The position numbers and the translations under genes were made by a program. This document shows, piece by piece, positions 33,910 to 46,368 of a DNA stretch of 64,000 bases. Numbering within the stretch: the first letter of the stretch is position 1; each line of letters begins with the position of its first letter. This DNA is from Magnolia sinica (lineage: Eukaryota; Streptophyta; Magnoliopsida; Magnoliales; Magnoliaceae): positions 26,944,001 to 27,008,000 of the forward strand of contig NC_080574.1 of assembly GCF_029962835.1 (NCBI RefSeq). The letters are read 5' to 3'. The notes below the pieces were generated by a model, which saw only the letters and a list, made by a program, of their open reading frames with translations, was not told the DNA's origin and did not search any database.

Positions 33910-34497
33910 TGTAGTGGATATACTTTGAATAAGTAGAGCAGAATACAACTTGAAACCGGATGTCGAAGAAAAATAGAAGACTAAACACCATCTTTCCATA
34001 AAAATAATGGATATCCTCAATCTTAATTAACCTTTCTTTTGGCTCCGGTAGCTTCTTCTTCTTTAGAATATTTGCACTTTTAGTGAGGCAGAGGGACTGC
34101 ATGGTCAAGGTTTTTTTTGGCTAGGTAGGGGTTGAAGCATATTTTAACCCACGCGTTTTTTTTGGCTAGGTAGGGATTGAAGCATATTTTAACCCACGCA
34201 ATCGACTTCTAGTAATTGTACTTTAACTGCTAAATTGACATGACCTTCACCCCGGTTAGTCCGAATCCCTCTAAGGACCCTTTGTGTCTGCTACCCCTCC
34301 CTAAATGAGCACCTATGTGCTCCTTAAATAGACCTTCAACCGACCCCTGATGGGCCGGTTGTAGTCCATATGTGCTCCCTTTTTTATCATTAAGGTCTCT
34401 TTGAGTCTAGTAATTATGTCTCGTGTTGTGATCAGTTGTTTTGCACAACCGGCTCTTAATGGACTTGTTGTAAAATCTATTATTTTTTTGCAAAGCA
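33350..34497. other. Copy B non-coding stretch, LTR-element-like
   Basis: AT-rich, with a TA microsatellite at 33865-33907 and a 40-bp tandem repeat at about 34110-34200 (TTTTTTTGGCTAGGTAGGG, then TTGAAGCATATTTTAACCC, twice). Collinear with copy D. The ORFs here are microsatellite artefacts. Confidence 0.4.
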
Positions 34498-35379
34498 GTT
34501 GGCATGTGTGAGGATTCCAAGATTTCCTAGAGCCAGGCTGAGTAGCCCCCCTATGTTGTTTACTCGGTTTGGTGTTGGTACATCAAACCTAGTGATTGTC
34601 TCCATGAGGTCCCGGGGGTCCTTCCAATCCAGCTCACTTGGGCATTCAGTGCCTCTGGAGTCTGGTAAATATGACTTGATTAAGATGGTGTATGGCCAAA
34701 GTACCTGCATAACTTGGGTAATTGCCTATTATCTTTCACCATAGGCTCGTGGGGTCACTAATCCGGCTCATCAATCATTTTTTATTCATGCCAAGGCCCC
34801 TTTTTATCTGGACCATCTAGGTTTTCAGGTCTCCTTTTGGATCATCCGGATATGATCTATCAAAGTGATGCACATTTAGGATCTCTGAAGGGTCTCAGCA
34901 GTTTGGTCGCACTCAAATTAGGCGGGCCCTTGATCTGTTGATCTGGTCCATGAGCCACCATGATGGTCTTCCTGAGGAACACCCTACTTGACTTGTACAA
35001 ATGTCCAATAGACATCTAGTTAGTCGGGCGCATTTTTATCGGAGGTTAGTTGACGTCAAAGGGTAATTTTAACAGCATTTTTAGTAGGGTGTCTACAGAT
35101 TCATAAGAATCACTTTATTGGAGGATTCTATCTACTTGATCGTTGATAACAAAATGGATGGATGGTCCATGTTGATATATATCGTAGAAAAGGTCCCATC
35201 ATTTATGTCTAAAATGCATGTCCACCTTTAACTTTCCATGCTTTTTAATGATTAATTTCATCTAATAATTTAAGCCATCCAATTAAAACGTTGGTACACA
35301 AAATTAAACCATGTGGATCTTGCATCTGGACCATCAATCACATAGAGCTTACACATGACTAGGACCCTATCACATGGTC
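34498..35379. other. Copy B non-coding stretch up to the Copia element
   Basis: Collinear with 55748-56628 of copy D. It holds the uninterrupted site of D's solo LTR at about 34498-34502. No gene recognised. Confidence 0.5.
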
Positions 35380-35579
35380 TGAAAGATTTTGGTATATATC
35401 AATCTCTGTATAATTTCAGAGTATCTCTTTACAAGGAAAAATAGAGTTTTTAACAACAGTATAAGAGGCTATACATGGTTCTACAGAGATTGCACCTAAA
35501 AGGACTCAATGGAATGCTGACCCTATAATTAAGGGATTTCTATCCTTCTATACCTCAATCAGAATCACTCACGCCAACA
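35380..35579 (-). repeat. 3' LTR of the Copia element
   Basis: 200 bp. On the minus strand it starts TGTTGGCGTGAGTGATTC and ends with CTTTCA. A polypurine tract (minus strand CTTGAGGGGGAGTG) adjoins it at 35580-35592, which sets the element's direction. Confidence 0.9.
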
Positions 35580-35586
35580 CTCCCCC

Positions 35587-37304
35587 TCAAGTTGGTGCGT
35601 ATAGGTTTCTGAGGCCCAACTTGTCAAGTGAGTTGTGGAAGTTCTTACTGCACACTGCTTTTGTTAGTATATCTGTTAGTTGGTCTTCGGACTTAACGAA
35701 AGGAAACCGGATTATCTTCGCTTCAAGGTTTTGTTTGATAAAATGTCGATCCACCTCCACATGCTTAGTTCGATCATGCTGGACAGGTTTATGAGAGATC
35801 TCTATAGCTGCTTTGTTGTCACAAAAGAGATTCATCTCACAATCCGGAGCAAAGCCAATCTCTGTCAAAAGCCTTCGAAGCTAAAGAAGCTCACAAAGAC
35901 CCTTAGCCATTCCACGGAACTCAGCTTCAGCACTTGATAATGCCACTACCTTCTTTTTTTAACTCCTCCAAGTCACGAGGTTTCCTCCAACAAAGGTGAA
36001 GTAACCCGAGGTGGACTTTTTATCCGTGACATTCCCTGCCCAATCAGCATCAGTATAGCCTTCGACTCTTAAGTGATTATTCTTAAAAAAACATAAGTCC
36101 CTTTCCAGGACAGGACTTTAAGTATCGAAGGATTTGAACCACTGCCTCCATATGATCTTCACTTGGGTAATGCATGAATTGACTAACAACACTTACTACA
36201 TAAGCAATATCAGGTCGTGTATGAGAGAGATAAATCAACTTACCAACCAATCTCCGATATCTTCTTTTGTCAGTTGGTATTGGATTTGGATACTCTCCGA
36301 GTTTGTGATTTTGGATCATTGGTGTATCCGTAGGCTTACACTCCAATAATCCAACTTCAGATAATAGGTCAAGGACATATTTCCATTGGGACAAGAATAT
36401 CCCTTGATTGGATCTAGCGACTTCGATTCCCATAAAGTATTTGAGTCCTCCCAAACTTTTCATCTCAAATTCTGTTGCCAACTGCTTCTGTAACTTTGAT
36501 ATTTCCCCTAAATCATCTCCCATAATAATCATATCATCCACGTAGACTATTAAAGCAGTGATCTTTCCCTGTCAATGCTTTAGAAAGAGCGTATGGTCTG
36601 AATTGCTCTGATGAAAATCATATTTCTTCATTGCCAAGCTCAACCATCTAAACCATGCCCGAGGAGATTGCTTTAGTCCGTTTAACGTCCGTTGTAATTT
36701 GCATACAACTTTGGTCTCAGAGGTCGCTATATATCATGGAGGAACATCCATGTATATTTCTTCTTCAAGGTCACCATGAAGAAAAGCATTTTTCACGTCG
36801 AATTGGTGTAATGGCAAGTTGAGGTTTGCTACTAAGGATAGTAGAACTCTGACAGTATTTAACTTGGCAATTGGTGAGAACATCTCTTGATAGTCCACAG
36901 CATACACGTTGTGTATAGCCCTTCGCCACTAGTCTCGCCTTGTATCGCTCCACTGATCCATCGGCTTTGTATTTGATGGAGAACACCCATTTGCATCCCA
37001 CAGTTTTTTGTCCTTCGGTTAGAGGCACGAGAATCCATGTCTCATTCTTCAGTAATGCTTCCATCTCTTCCTTCATGGCTTGAATCCACCTAGGGTCTTT
37101 CAGAGCTTCATCAACACTAGTGGGAATATGGCATGAGGAAAATTCATTTGCAAAGGTCTTGAGAGGTTTAGATAGTTTCTCTGTAGATACATAGTTGGCA
37201 ATTGGATACCTCGACCTCCGTTCTTTGATTTCTGGAGAGTATCTATTAAGTGGTTTTCCACGATTGTGCCTGAAAGGGAGCTCATAGACAACTGGAGTAT
37301 CCAC
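35587..37304 (-). pseudogene. Copia reverse transcriptase and RNase H region (fossil)
   Basis: RVT_2 signature WIQAMKEEMEALLKNETW and YKARLVAKGYTQ, then the active-site area of the thumb side (DDMIIMGDD, LGGLKYFMGIE). RNase H remains include LFCDNKAAIEISHKPVQH and HVEVDRHFI. Not intact. Confidence 0.85.
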
Positions 37305-37336
37305 ATGGTTAGAAATCTGAGATATGGGTGGAGTGC

Positions 37337-38537
37337 TTACCTTAGCGATATTCTCAGGAGATGGATTATGGGTGAAGTGCTTACCTCAGCGATATTCTCA
37401 GGAGATGGGTCATTGGATACAGGGGGGGTAGAAGATGTCGTTGGCTCAGTATTTGCAAAAGAAGATGTTGTTGGCTCAGTATTTGCAGTATTTGCAGTAT
37501 CTGGTTCCTCGAGGGCTGGTTGAGAAGGAACTAAAGATCCTCCAGTAGTGTTATTGAGTAGCCAATTCATCTCTTCACCACTAGTCTCCCCCTGAAGGGA
37601 AGAATTGGAAGCGGCGGGAGAAAAGAACATGTCAGATTCCAGAAACATGACATCCATTGTCACATAGGTACGCTGGGTGGAGGGAGCATAGTAGCGATAC
37701 CCCTTTTGATTTACAGCATATCCCAAGAACAGACAACGAATGGTACAGGGATCGAGTTTCGTACGCTGGTTCTTAGGAAGATGAACAAAGGCAACGCATC
37801 CAAAGACTTTTGCTGGAAGCATCAACACCGTAGGTAAGTGAATGACTGTCGACAAGACCTGTAGAGGGGTCTTAAAACCGAGAATCTTAATAGGCATCCA
37901 ATTAATGAGATGAACAGTTGTGGTAACCGCATCCAGCCAATGAGTGTTGGGCACATGAGCTCCTAGTAGAAGGGCACGAGCAGTTTCGAGAATATGATGA
38001 TTTTTTCGCTTAGTGACACCATTTGCTAAGGGGTTTGAGGGCAAGATGTCTCGTGAAGCAGACCATGGTGTTGAAAATAATCTTGAAATCGACTGTTCAT
38101 GTATTCGCCACCATTATCAGACTACAAAATTCAAATTTTAGCAGAAAATTGAGTTCGAACCATGGTATGGAAAGCTTGGAAAATGCTGAAGACCTCATCT
38201 TTATTTTTTAGTAAGTAAAGCCGAGTCATTCTAGTGCGGTCATTAACAAATATCACAAATCACCATACACCAGACATAGAGGGTTTTGGGGAAGGACCCC
38301 ACACATTAGAGTGAAAGGAATATCACTTTTATTCATACTCAACGGATATGTAACTCGATGACTCTTGACTAAAATGCAAGTGTCACATGTGAAGTCTGAA
38401 ATTAACAATTTCGAAAATAAATCAGGTAACAAATGCTTTAAATATCCAAATGACGGATGACCTAACCGATGGTGCCAAAGTAAAATCTGTTGTACTTTCT
38501 GGTCCCTTGGATGGTGTACATGATATGCTCGGCCCAC
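37337..38537 (-). pseudogene. Copia integrase region (fossil)
   Basis: GAG-pre-integrase HRLGHPSFGYLKHLLPDLF, the later part of the integrase core (ETARALLLGAHVPNTHW, LGYAVNQKGYRYYAPSTQ) and a Ser/Thr-rich linker. Not intact. Confidence 0.8.
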
Positions 38538-38599
38538 ACTCCCCCCCCCCCCTCCTCTCTTAGTATCATGCCCAATGATCTCCTTGGTGAGAATATCTT

Positions 38600-39845
38600 A
38601 AAGAAGACAAAAGGTAGGGTAAATTAGCACCAAACAATTCAGGTCTTTGGTAACTTGATTTACAGATATTAATTTGTAAGAAAGGGAGGGCACAAGTAAA
38701 GTGTTAGACAAGGATAGAGCTGGTGACAACTTTACGGTGCCAGCCCCTGTAACCAAGGAAATAACCCCATTAGCATTGGCAATGCTAGTGCGCCGTGGTG
38801 GGGAATGTTGGGAAAAATCCTTGACGTCAAACGTCATGTGATTCGTAGCTCCAGAATCAAGTATTTAGGTGCTCCCATCACCATAGCTACGGGAACCAAA
38901 AAGAACAATACCTGTGGTGGAGCTCAAAGAGTTAACATGAATAAAAGAGAGCTCTGGTTCTGCTGTAACCACTGCAGCCTTCCCTTGACCTCCATCGTTT
39001 CCATCACGACGCTTTCGGGCTTGGAGTTCATGCCACCAGTCAGGGTACCCGTGAAGTTTGAAACAAGTTTCATGGGTATGCTTGCCATATTCGCAATGAG
39101 AGCATTTAGCTCCGTCCCCTGTGACCTTTGGCTTAGAGTTTATCACTTGCTTGCTGCCATTTAAGAAAATGAAACCAGTGGTGGGCATCCCGACTGGTGT
39201 GTTATTTTTTCCAGCCTTTGATGCCAAAAAAACACCCGAGGACCCATTGGAATTTCCCGCCGTCATCACAGCTTGGCGAGCTGCTTCCTTGCGGACGTGA
39301 GTGTAGGCCTATTCCACCATGGGGAACGGTTGCATCTGCAGAACATCACTGCAGATGTTATCGAGGTGGTCATCGAGCCCATCCAAAAATACATAAATAC
39401 GATCTTCTTGAAGCAACATGTTGTGGTGCTTGATATCCAAGGGGTACTCCATCAGATTGGGGCGGCGGAAGTCTATCTCATGCCAGAGGCCCTAAAGCTC
39501 ATTATAAAATTTTTCCATGGAGCCACCGCCTTGCTTGAGCCTTGTTACTCGTCGCCGGAGGTCATAGACTTGAGAGGCATCACTGCCATCGAAATATGTA
39601 GTGGCAATGACATCCTAGACTAACTTGGCAGTAGGGAAACAAATGAAGTTACCTATGAGGGAGGAATCCATGTTGTTAATGAGCCATCCTTTTACAACAA
39701 CATTGTCTGTGCGCCATTGTCAGAAGGTCTGGTCGGTCGAAGAAGGTTGAGGGAGGTCGCCATTGATATATCCCAGTTTGTATTTGCCGGAGATGTACAT
39801 CTCAACGACCTGGGACCAAAGGGCATAGTTGGTGTTGTCCAACTT
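38600..39845 (-). pseudogene. Copia gag region (fossil)
   Basis: The minus-strand remnant includes the zinc knuckle CSHCEYGKHTHETCFKLHG followed by YPDWWHE, as in many plant Copia gag proteins, and downstream protease-like text. Not intact. Confidence 0.75.
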
Positions 39846-39856
39846 CTCTGATACCA

Positions 39857-40056
39857 TGACAGATTTTGGTATATATCAAATTCTGTATAATTTCAGAGTA
39901 TCTCTTTACAAGGAAAAATAGAGTATTTAACAACAGTACAAGAGGCTATACATGGTTCAACAAAGATTGCGCCTAAAAGGACTCAATGGAATGCTGACCT
40001 TATAATTAAGGGATTTCTATCCTTCTATACCTCAATCAGAATCACTCACGCCAACA
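39857..40056 (-). repeat. 5' LTR of the Copia element
   Basis: 200 bp, about 95.5% identical to the other LTR. The primer-binding site lies directly inside it at about 39846-39856. Confidence 0.9.
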
Positions 40057-40570
40057 TGGTCTTCACACTCCTTACAGGTGCATGTGAATGGATTTATATA
40101 AATATTTCCATTTTTGTTTTTTTCCTTGGGAAATGGAGCGTTTTGGCCTTGTTCGATTGTTAAGAAAATCTATTTGTAGGTGCTAAAAAAAAAACCTAGG
40201 ATAAGGTCTGAAAATAAATAAATAAATCCTATCCAATCAATATCGTGTTGCTTTACAGGGAAGGTGGAAATTGTGTTTGATTAGCACTGGTTGTTTGTGA
40301 AGTTCTAATTTTGTTTTAACGAAATTCTTATTGCACAAGTGTTAGACATGTTAAAGAGATCCAGGCCACTCATCAAGTGGGCCACATGATGCATGGAGCA
40401 ACTTAAATCTTGAGCCATGCAGCCATAAAAACCAATTCTAAGTATCCAAAAAATGTTTGGAAAAATGAAAGATCTATGATCATTCTATTAGAGAAGGTCC
40501 GATCATTGATCTAAAGGATCTATCTTGTGAAGCTCACCTTTGATTACAAATCCATCTTAAAAGTCACTTT

Positions 40571-42892
40571 CACTAGTGTGGACGCTAGATCCTAGGGTGT
40601 AGAATCGACTCTTGCTTTCACAGATGCCTTTTTCAAATGGTTTCGCGTTATGATTGAAAGAGTGTTATATTTGCACCACTAGCCAATTCCTCGTCTCTAC
40701 AATCAGCTAGACCTTATAAAAACACTAGGAGAGATGATTCAGAGATTCTCAATCCAAAGATGACCTTTTATTATGTGATTAGATATTAAAGATAAGGGAT
40801 CATGGTTACAAAGAGGGAAGGTGTTAGGTACCTACTCTGTCCATACATTCATACATTCTCTATTTCACAAGATTTGACTCTTTTTTAGGGTTAAAGATCA
40901 ATTCTTGTACACAAATGATGCAAAGGTATATGAAATGATGTATTGAATGCAAAGCTTGTGACAAGACTAGATTTGGGCTGGACAACCCGCCATAACTCCT
41001 AGACTTGCCAAAGCAAATGACCAATCAGCACAAATTTATGATGAGGGGGATCCAACCAAGTCGGCAAGCCATAGAGCATACATTTATATTGATCGGGTGT
41101 AAGATGCAATGTAATGTTACAATGCTGTGATGGATGAGCAAGGAGGTTGAGAAGTGAGTAAGTGTTGTACAATGCTAATGCTTAGATTTAGGTGATGCAA
41201 ATTGAAGATTGAGCGGCTAGATGGACGGTAGTGTTGCAAGGATTAGATTAAGTCGCTCAAATCAAGATCTTAGGGGGCTTGGGAGGCTTTGGAATAGACT
41301 AGGCTATTCTTGGCCTGGGCTAGACTCTTTCTTATATCTCTCATTTCCTTGATGGAGGGATGGAGTGGCTAGACAAAGGCTTAAGAGGAGTGAACGAGAA
41401 GGCTTAGATTTCCTGGGATAGATTGAAATGTGAAGGGAACGAGGGAATTTATAGCCTCCAGCCTAGTTTTCTTATAATTCTTGCTAAGCTTGAGGCTAGA
41501 AAAGGTTTGGATGGTTGAGATTTAAGATTGCCGTATGAAAAAATCTCACGATTTGGTTTGAATGGTGTAAGGCGTAATTTTAGTAAAAAAGGAGGGTATT
41601 GGAGTAATTCAACTTCAACACATGCTTGAAGCTCATAAAAGAGCAAGCTCCACATGGATGAACAATTTGTAGAAGTACGGACCGAGCCACATGGCGAGAG
41701 GCACCCCGGGGGTCGCTTATACTTTGTCATTTCTCCAATTTTGGTAGGTAACTCTCCCACACATATGGGGAGCTCTGACCAAACGTTGATGCTTTGTTGT
41801 CTCCCTCTGTACTTCAATTAGACTTCAAAAGTGGGCTTGGACTAAAGTGGATCTTGGGCCTAGTTTGACAATGTGAGTTGACTGGGTAAGCTAACTCAGT
41901 GGGTTGAGTCAATGGATTGACTCAGTGAGTTTATTGGTTTTTCCTAAGGTTAGGTTTCGGGACTAGGTTTTTGTCGGGTTTGTCTGACTAGGTTGACTAG
42001 GTTTAGGGTTGGCTTGGATTATTGTTCAGGTATGTATTAGGGTTTGGATTAGGCTTGAATTAGGGTTCAAGCATGGATCAGGGTTTATATTAGGGTTTTG
42101 TCCAATCTCAATCAGCTTATCGGCCTGGGGTGGGATGTCTATAGATTTCCCTTTTTGGTAGAGGTTGCATGCAATCGAATGTTAAAGTGAGTGGACACCC
42201 CACCATCCTTGGTCAGATTTGCATGTGGTCTGGATTCATTGCCTGCCTTTGTATTTGTGTCATATAATTGCTTGAAAGTGAATGACTTGCACATATCACA
42301 GAGGTTAAGAAAAAAATATTGTGATTGTCCCCGCGTTTTCTGCAACATTATGGGCAACCAATTGCAACCCTTTCACTCATGATTGGTACTATCATTGGAA
42401 GAACTTAGTACATGCGCTTTCTGCGGCCTTATAAGGGCACAGTTTGGAGATGGAATGTATGTTGCTTCCCAGATCAACCCTAGGAGTACTTGTTTTGCTT
42501 AGTCATCAAAGCGGTCTTTCTACGGTTTTACGGGAAACTCACTACACCGACTTAAACTCGATCAAGATATGCAAATGTCCAAGACTAGGTCTGTGCAAGT
42601 GATCCTTTTCGTGAAATCTGTTGGTTTTGATACTTAGGTTACAATTTATCTTTTCTATGGTTTCCAATGGTTTCTTCTGATTGAGGTCTAGCCTATCATC
42701 TTCCTTAGCATTAGCATTTAGTACGACCATTCTGACACTTTGAGTTTAAAACGTCTGTACTTTGTGTGCATGTGGTTTTGACGGTTCCGAGGAAATCGAG
42801 AATCGTCAAACTTTATTTGATTTCGCACTAGCCCCCACCCTAATGGATTCTTTTTTCATTGTGTCTTAAGGACTTGTTCTTTCATCAATAAT
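40571..42892. other. Non-coding stretch, weakly LTR-element-like
   Basis: No F1 copies. The phrase GGGAAGGTGTTAGGTACCTA (about 40816) and the run of TTAGGGTTTGGATTAGG (about 42035) recall untranslated parts of Ty3/Gypsy LTRs, but no terminal repeats or protein remains were found. Minus ORF 41449-41817 shows no motif. Treated as fossil sequence of unknown kind. Confidence 0.3.
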
Positions 42893-43375
42893 TAGAGCTG
42901 GACAAATTGGGTCCGATCCGGTGGATCCGACCCAATCTAACCTGATTCAAACCGATCCGACGGGCTGGATCGGTCCAGATCGGGTAGCACCATCCAAATC
43001 CGAATTCTTGTCGGGTCGAGTTCGGGTTAGACCTGACCCAACTCGACTTGATCTGGAATCCAATCTGATTGGATCCAATTTGGACCAATCCGATCCGATC
43101 CATATATATTAAGTAATATTTTTTTTAAAGCATTTTTTACTTTTTTTTTTTTTTTAATTTTTACCGATCCGGATCGTGCCAAATCCAATCCGACTCGGTT
43201 TTCCTGACCGAGTCGGACTCGAATCGAATCAATCCATTGAGTTTTCGGGTCGGTCCGAGTCAGGCGACCCGGACTCGGCATCGGATCGGATCGGGTTCAA
43301 GTCAGGCCAATGACATTTCGGATCGGTCCGAGTTAGACCCAATCCGATCTGACTCGGACCAATGCCCAGCCCTAG
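42893..43375. mobile_element. hAT-type MITE, GAGCTGG family
   Basis: Ends TAGAGCTGGACAAATTGG and CCAATGCCCAGCCCTA are inverted. They are flanked by CAATAATTA (42886-42894 and 43376-43384), so the duplication is 8-9 bp depending on the exact end. Arms are full of GATCCGACC-like repeats. Same family as the larger element at 3658-4597. Confidence 0.85.
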
Positions 43376-43905
43376 CAATAATTATAGCCAATTTATTTCT
43401 TAATGAATGAAGATGGACATAATAAAACAGAAGAGGCTTAAAACAATACCTATTTTTATTGATTTATAAATAATGCTCAGTATAATTGACAAAGTAACAA
43501 ATAAAACTAAAGAATTTAAAAAAAAATGAGAGATAAATATTTGAATTGCCCGTATAGATAAACAATCTAGGAAAATGATCAATAGAGTATGACAAAAAAT
43601 GTTTGATATTCCAAGTAGAGACTCAATTGATTTGAATCTAACAATGGAAGGCTATAGATATTTATCCTACTACAATGTTGCAACGATGATGCTGGACAAT
43701 AGCAATCTAATCTAACACATCAGACATTCTGCAACATGTTTAGACAGAAGTAAAGGGGACTAAAACTACGCTATGATAGGGTAAGGTAAAAGATAAAAGA
43801 CTGTAAAGATACATTACGTTTGGTGTGGGCTCTAAGAACTTTATCGTGTTCTCCTTTTATAACTTAGGCAGCAAAACCCTCACTAATTGCAAATGGTCTA
43901 CATGC
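43376..43905. other. AT-rich intergenic, nothing recognised
   Basis: Low-complexity AT-rich text with a short minus-strand hydrophobic ORF (43400-43582, 60 codons) that has no visible motif. No foldback or LTR signals. Confidence 0.5.
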
Positions 43906-44262
43906 AAGTGGATTGCATACTAAGTAACTTAGTAAACTCTGAGGGGCTCACTGAGATTTATGTGTCTTATCCATGCCATCCATCCATTTTACCAACTTAT
44001 TTTATAGTATTATCCCAAAATTGAAGCATATCTAATGCTCAAGCGGACCACACCACATGGAACAGTGTGAATTGAACACTTACCTTTGAAATCTTCTTAA
44101 GGACCATAGAAGTTTTGGATCAAGCTGATATTTGTGTTTTCCCTTCATCCATGTCTATGTGACCTTATGAAGAGGTCAGATGACAAATAATCATTACTTT
44201 GAGTCCTAGGAAGGTTTCATCGGTGGACATCATTATCCCCACTGTTTTTGGTGGGGTCCACT
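43906..44262. mobile_element. F1 foldback element, right arm missing
   Basis: Left end AAGTGGATTGCATACTAAGT then AGTAAACTCTGAGGGGCTC. The core GACCACACCACATGGAACAG, AAGTTTTGGATCAAGCTGAT and CCCCACTGTTTTTGGTGGGG follows. It stops where the F3 element begins. Confidence 0.7.
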
Positions 44263-44665
44263 GTGATATATATGTGAAATCTACTCTGACCATTAGATGC
44301 GTAACCCCAGAGCTAAAAAATTAGGTTGATTCGTGATTTAGGTGGGTCACACCAAAGAAAACAATCGGGAGAGAGACATACACCCTTGATTTTTACAGTT
44401 ATGCATGTAATCCACTCCAACCATTAGATGTCATACTAAAATTTATGCTTGGAGCCTAAAAGGCCAGTTAATGTTTCAGGTGGGCCATACCAAGGGAAAC
44501 AATTTGAAAGGCTACCATTGATTTATACAATGTTTCCAATCACGTGGTTCAACGGACTCATGGAGGGGGGTGATTTTTGGGCCCTTGCCTTAACATGAGG
44601 TGATGTATTCGGTGGATGTATGATGAATCTTACATAAACATCACGATGGGATCCACCTAATCAGC
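44258..44665. mobile_element. F3 foldback element
   Basis: Starts GGGGTCCACTGTGATATATA and ends TTACATAAACATCACGATGG. The interior has ACCATTAGATGCGTAACCCC and ACCATTAGATGTCATAC, the family signature. Joined directly to a truncated F1 on its left. Confidence 0.6.
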
Positions 44666-44669
44666 CGAC

Positions 44670-44945
44670 TCATTTGCTCCCATATCTTGATTTCCCATTA
44701 CTCTCAAGGATCATTTTGATTGGGTGTCCCATTTGATCAATGGCCAAGAAAACGTCCGGTCATGATCAATCCTATTAGGAAAAGGTAGGGTCATGGAGCA
44801 GAACCATCCATCATACCAGCCTCACCTTTTATTTCCCATGCATTTCAAATTCACTTCGATGTGCCCTTGTTGAACATTTGATCAATGGCTTAGAAAACGA
44901 TCTACCCTTGCTGTCCACACCATGATGTGCCCGACATGACAACTT
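44670..44945. repeat. Tail fragment of another segmental unit, upstream of copy C
   Basis: GATTGGGTGTCCCATTTGAT, CAATGGCCAAGAAAACGTCC and GGTAGGGTCATGGAGCAGAA match copy D at 51075-51160 and copy B at 31920-32000. A tail fragment followed by the head of copy C suggests that units are arranged head-to-tail. Confidence 0.65.
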
Positions 44946-45045
44946 CCTAAAATGATCTTACAAAATGGATGAACGGTGCAGATATAACACACGTCATGAT
45001 GGACCGGTAGAACTTGGTAATCTCAACACACCATCATCAGAAAAT
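44946..45045. mobile_element. F1 right-end fragment
   Basis: AAAATGATCTTACAAAATGG, GAACGGTGCAGATATAACAC and GTCATGATGGACC are the right end of an F1 core. The rest of the element is missing. Confidence 0.6.
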
Positions 45046-45225
45046 CGGTTGATGGTATTTGATACTGTACTACCAGTACTGCAACGAGTCATTGTAGTAC
45101 CACTAGCAATAGTGTTAGTACTAGAGAAGTTGGGAGTACTAGCAACAATATCTTTCTCCCATAGCACATCTATTTCCTCTCTCGCTATTATTGTACTAGT
45201 TTCTCTCCCCTTCCTAGTCATTGCC

Positions 45226-45232
45226 TATAATA
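45226..45232 (+). promoter_or_regulatory. TATA-like box of copy C leader
   Basis: TATAATA after a CT-rich tract, followed by CATCTCTCCAATCCATTGC, the conserved leader, and by ATGTCGCC at 45291. The reading frame after this ATG stops within 20 codons, so a protein from it is doubtful. Confidence 0.35.
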
Positions 45233-45723
45233 ACCTAGCCATCATCTCTCCAATCCATTGCTACATTCTTTAAGCAACCTCTTCTTTCGCATGTCGCCTA
45301 TCCTCCCACCTTTTTCCCTCAGATCCATCCTCTCTCGGGATCCTTGATACTCCACAACAAGTTCCATTTATCCCAATCCATGAAATTCCTTACAAGTTCA
45401 ATTCACCATTTTTAATTCACCATTTTTCCTTGAGAGCATCTTGATGATCCCACCAGACATCAATTGGGCTTGAATTTGAAGCCTCCACCCATGTTCTAGC
45501 GCCGACAAGAGCGATGTGAGTCGTACGAGTCAACTCGGATTCGGTACCACCTGATCCAATTCAACACCACGAATCACCCCCTCCCAACTCAGGTGAGTTG
45601 TGACTTGACTCGAGACCAAACTAGTCGATCCAAGTAAACCAAGGTTCTTGCACATCTACGATTATGGACCCCCTCACCAATTGAGGTATCACTACACCAA
45701 ATGCATACTCTACTACTATTATG

Positions 45724-46368
45724 TAGGGCTGAAAGTCGGGTGGGTTGGGTTGGGTTGGGTTAGGTCAGGTCGGGTTGGTTCTCAACCCTAGCCCAAACCA
45801 AGGTTCTTGTACCTCAACCCCAACCCAACCTGAGGTTGGGAATTCTCAACCCAAGCGGGCTTGGTCGAGTTGGTCAGGTGGATACATGCTAATATTTTTG
45901 TTATTACTTTAGTCTCTTACATTCTCAATATACGTCTTCTTTTTTGTACTTCTGATTTTAGTAATTATATATGTAGTTATTTTTCGTAAAGAAATTCATT
46001 GTTTCTAAACAAATAAGCTAAAATATAGGATAACTACTCCTTTAAAAGTCATGTTGTGTAGCACACAATCTACTTGGGAGAGAAATCCAACTTAGCTTTG
46101 AGTCATCGAAAATGACATGGACCAATGAAACCCAATGGCACGGAAATTCTTGTGCCTTCAACATATACGATCCACACTCGATTATAATTTATAACTTATA
46201 TATAATTTATAACTTATATATCGATCGGGTTCAAGTTGGGTCGGGCAACTCGAGACCTCCACCTGACCCTGACCCAAGTTTTATCGGGTTGGTGTTTGTG
46301 CAGCCCAAGCCCGAGACGGAACCCAATGTCAGGTCAGTCGGGTTGAACCCGCCCAACTTTCAGCCCTA
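45724..46368. mobile_element. hAT-type element, TAGGGCTGAAAG family, 645 bp
   Basis: Ends TAGGGCTGAAAGTCGGG and CCCAACTTTCAGCCCTA are perfect inverted repeats. The 8-bp duplication is CTATTATG (45716-45723) and CTATTTTG (46369-46376). Subterminal GGGTTGGGTT/AACCCAACCC repeats are typical of hAT elements. Copies B (28853-28880) and D (48017-48045) show the uninterrupted site CTACTATTATGTCATCGTCT or its variant. No transposase remains. Confidence 0.85.

Larger units (their letters stand above)
35380..40056 (-). mobile_element. Ty1/Copia retrotransposon, complete outline, broken (fossil)
   Basis: 4.68 kb between two 200-bp LTRs and a perfect 5-bp duplication TGGTC (35375-35379 and 40057-40061). 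Read on the minus strand the order is LTR, primer-binding site TGGTATCAGAG (initiator Met tRNA), gag with a CCHC knuckle (CSHCEYGKHTHETC), GAG-pre-integrase (HHRLGHPSFGYLKHL), integrase, reverse transcriptase (RVT_2) and RNase H, polypurine tract, LTR. This is the Copia order. It is broken, with something like ten disruptions of the reading frame. The LTRs differ at about 9 of 200 positions (4.5%), suggesting an age of a few million years or somewhat more at slow magnoliid rates. Inserted in segmental copy B; copy D has the empty site. Confidence 0.95.
28075..40570 (+). repeat. Segmental repeat copy B (interrupted by the Copia element)
   Basis: The first part runs 28075-35379 and the remainder 40062-40570. 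It has a leader with TATA, an ACT/AGT block, splice-like GTAAGTTA, the TITINSSKF block, a degenerate tandem array and a long non-coding tail. All are in the same order as copy D. Private insertions are the Copia element and a short hAT MITE (31737-31842). It lacks part of D between about 51605-51950 and 52050-53290. Confidence 0.75.

Noticed and set aside
41449-41817. 122-codon minus ORF as a gene
   Set aside because: No recognised domain, no promoter or splice context. It lies in an LTR-like non-coding stretch.
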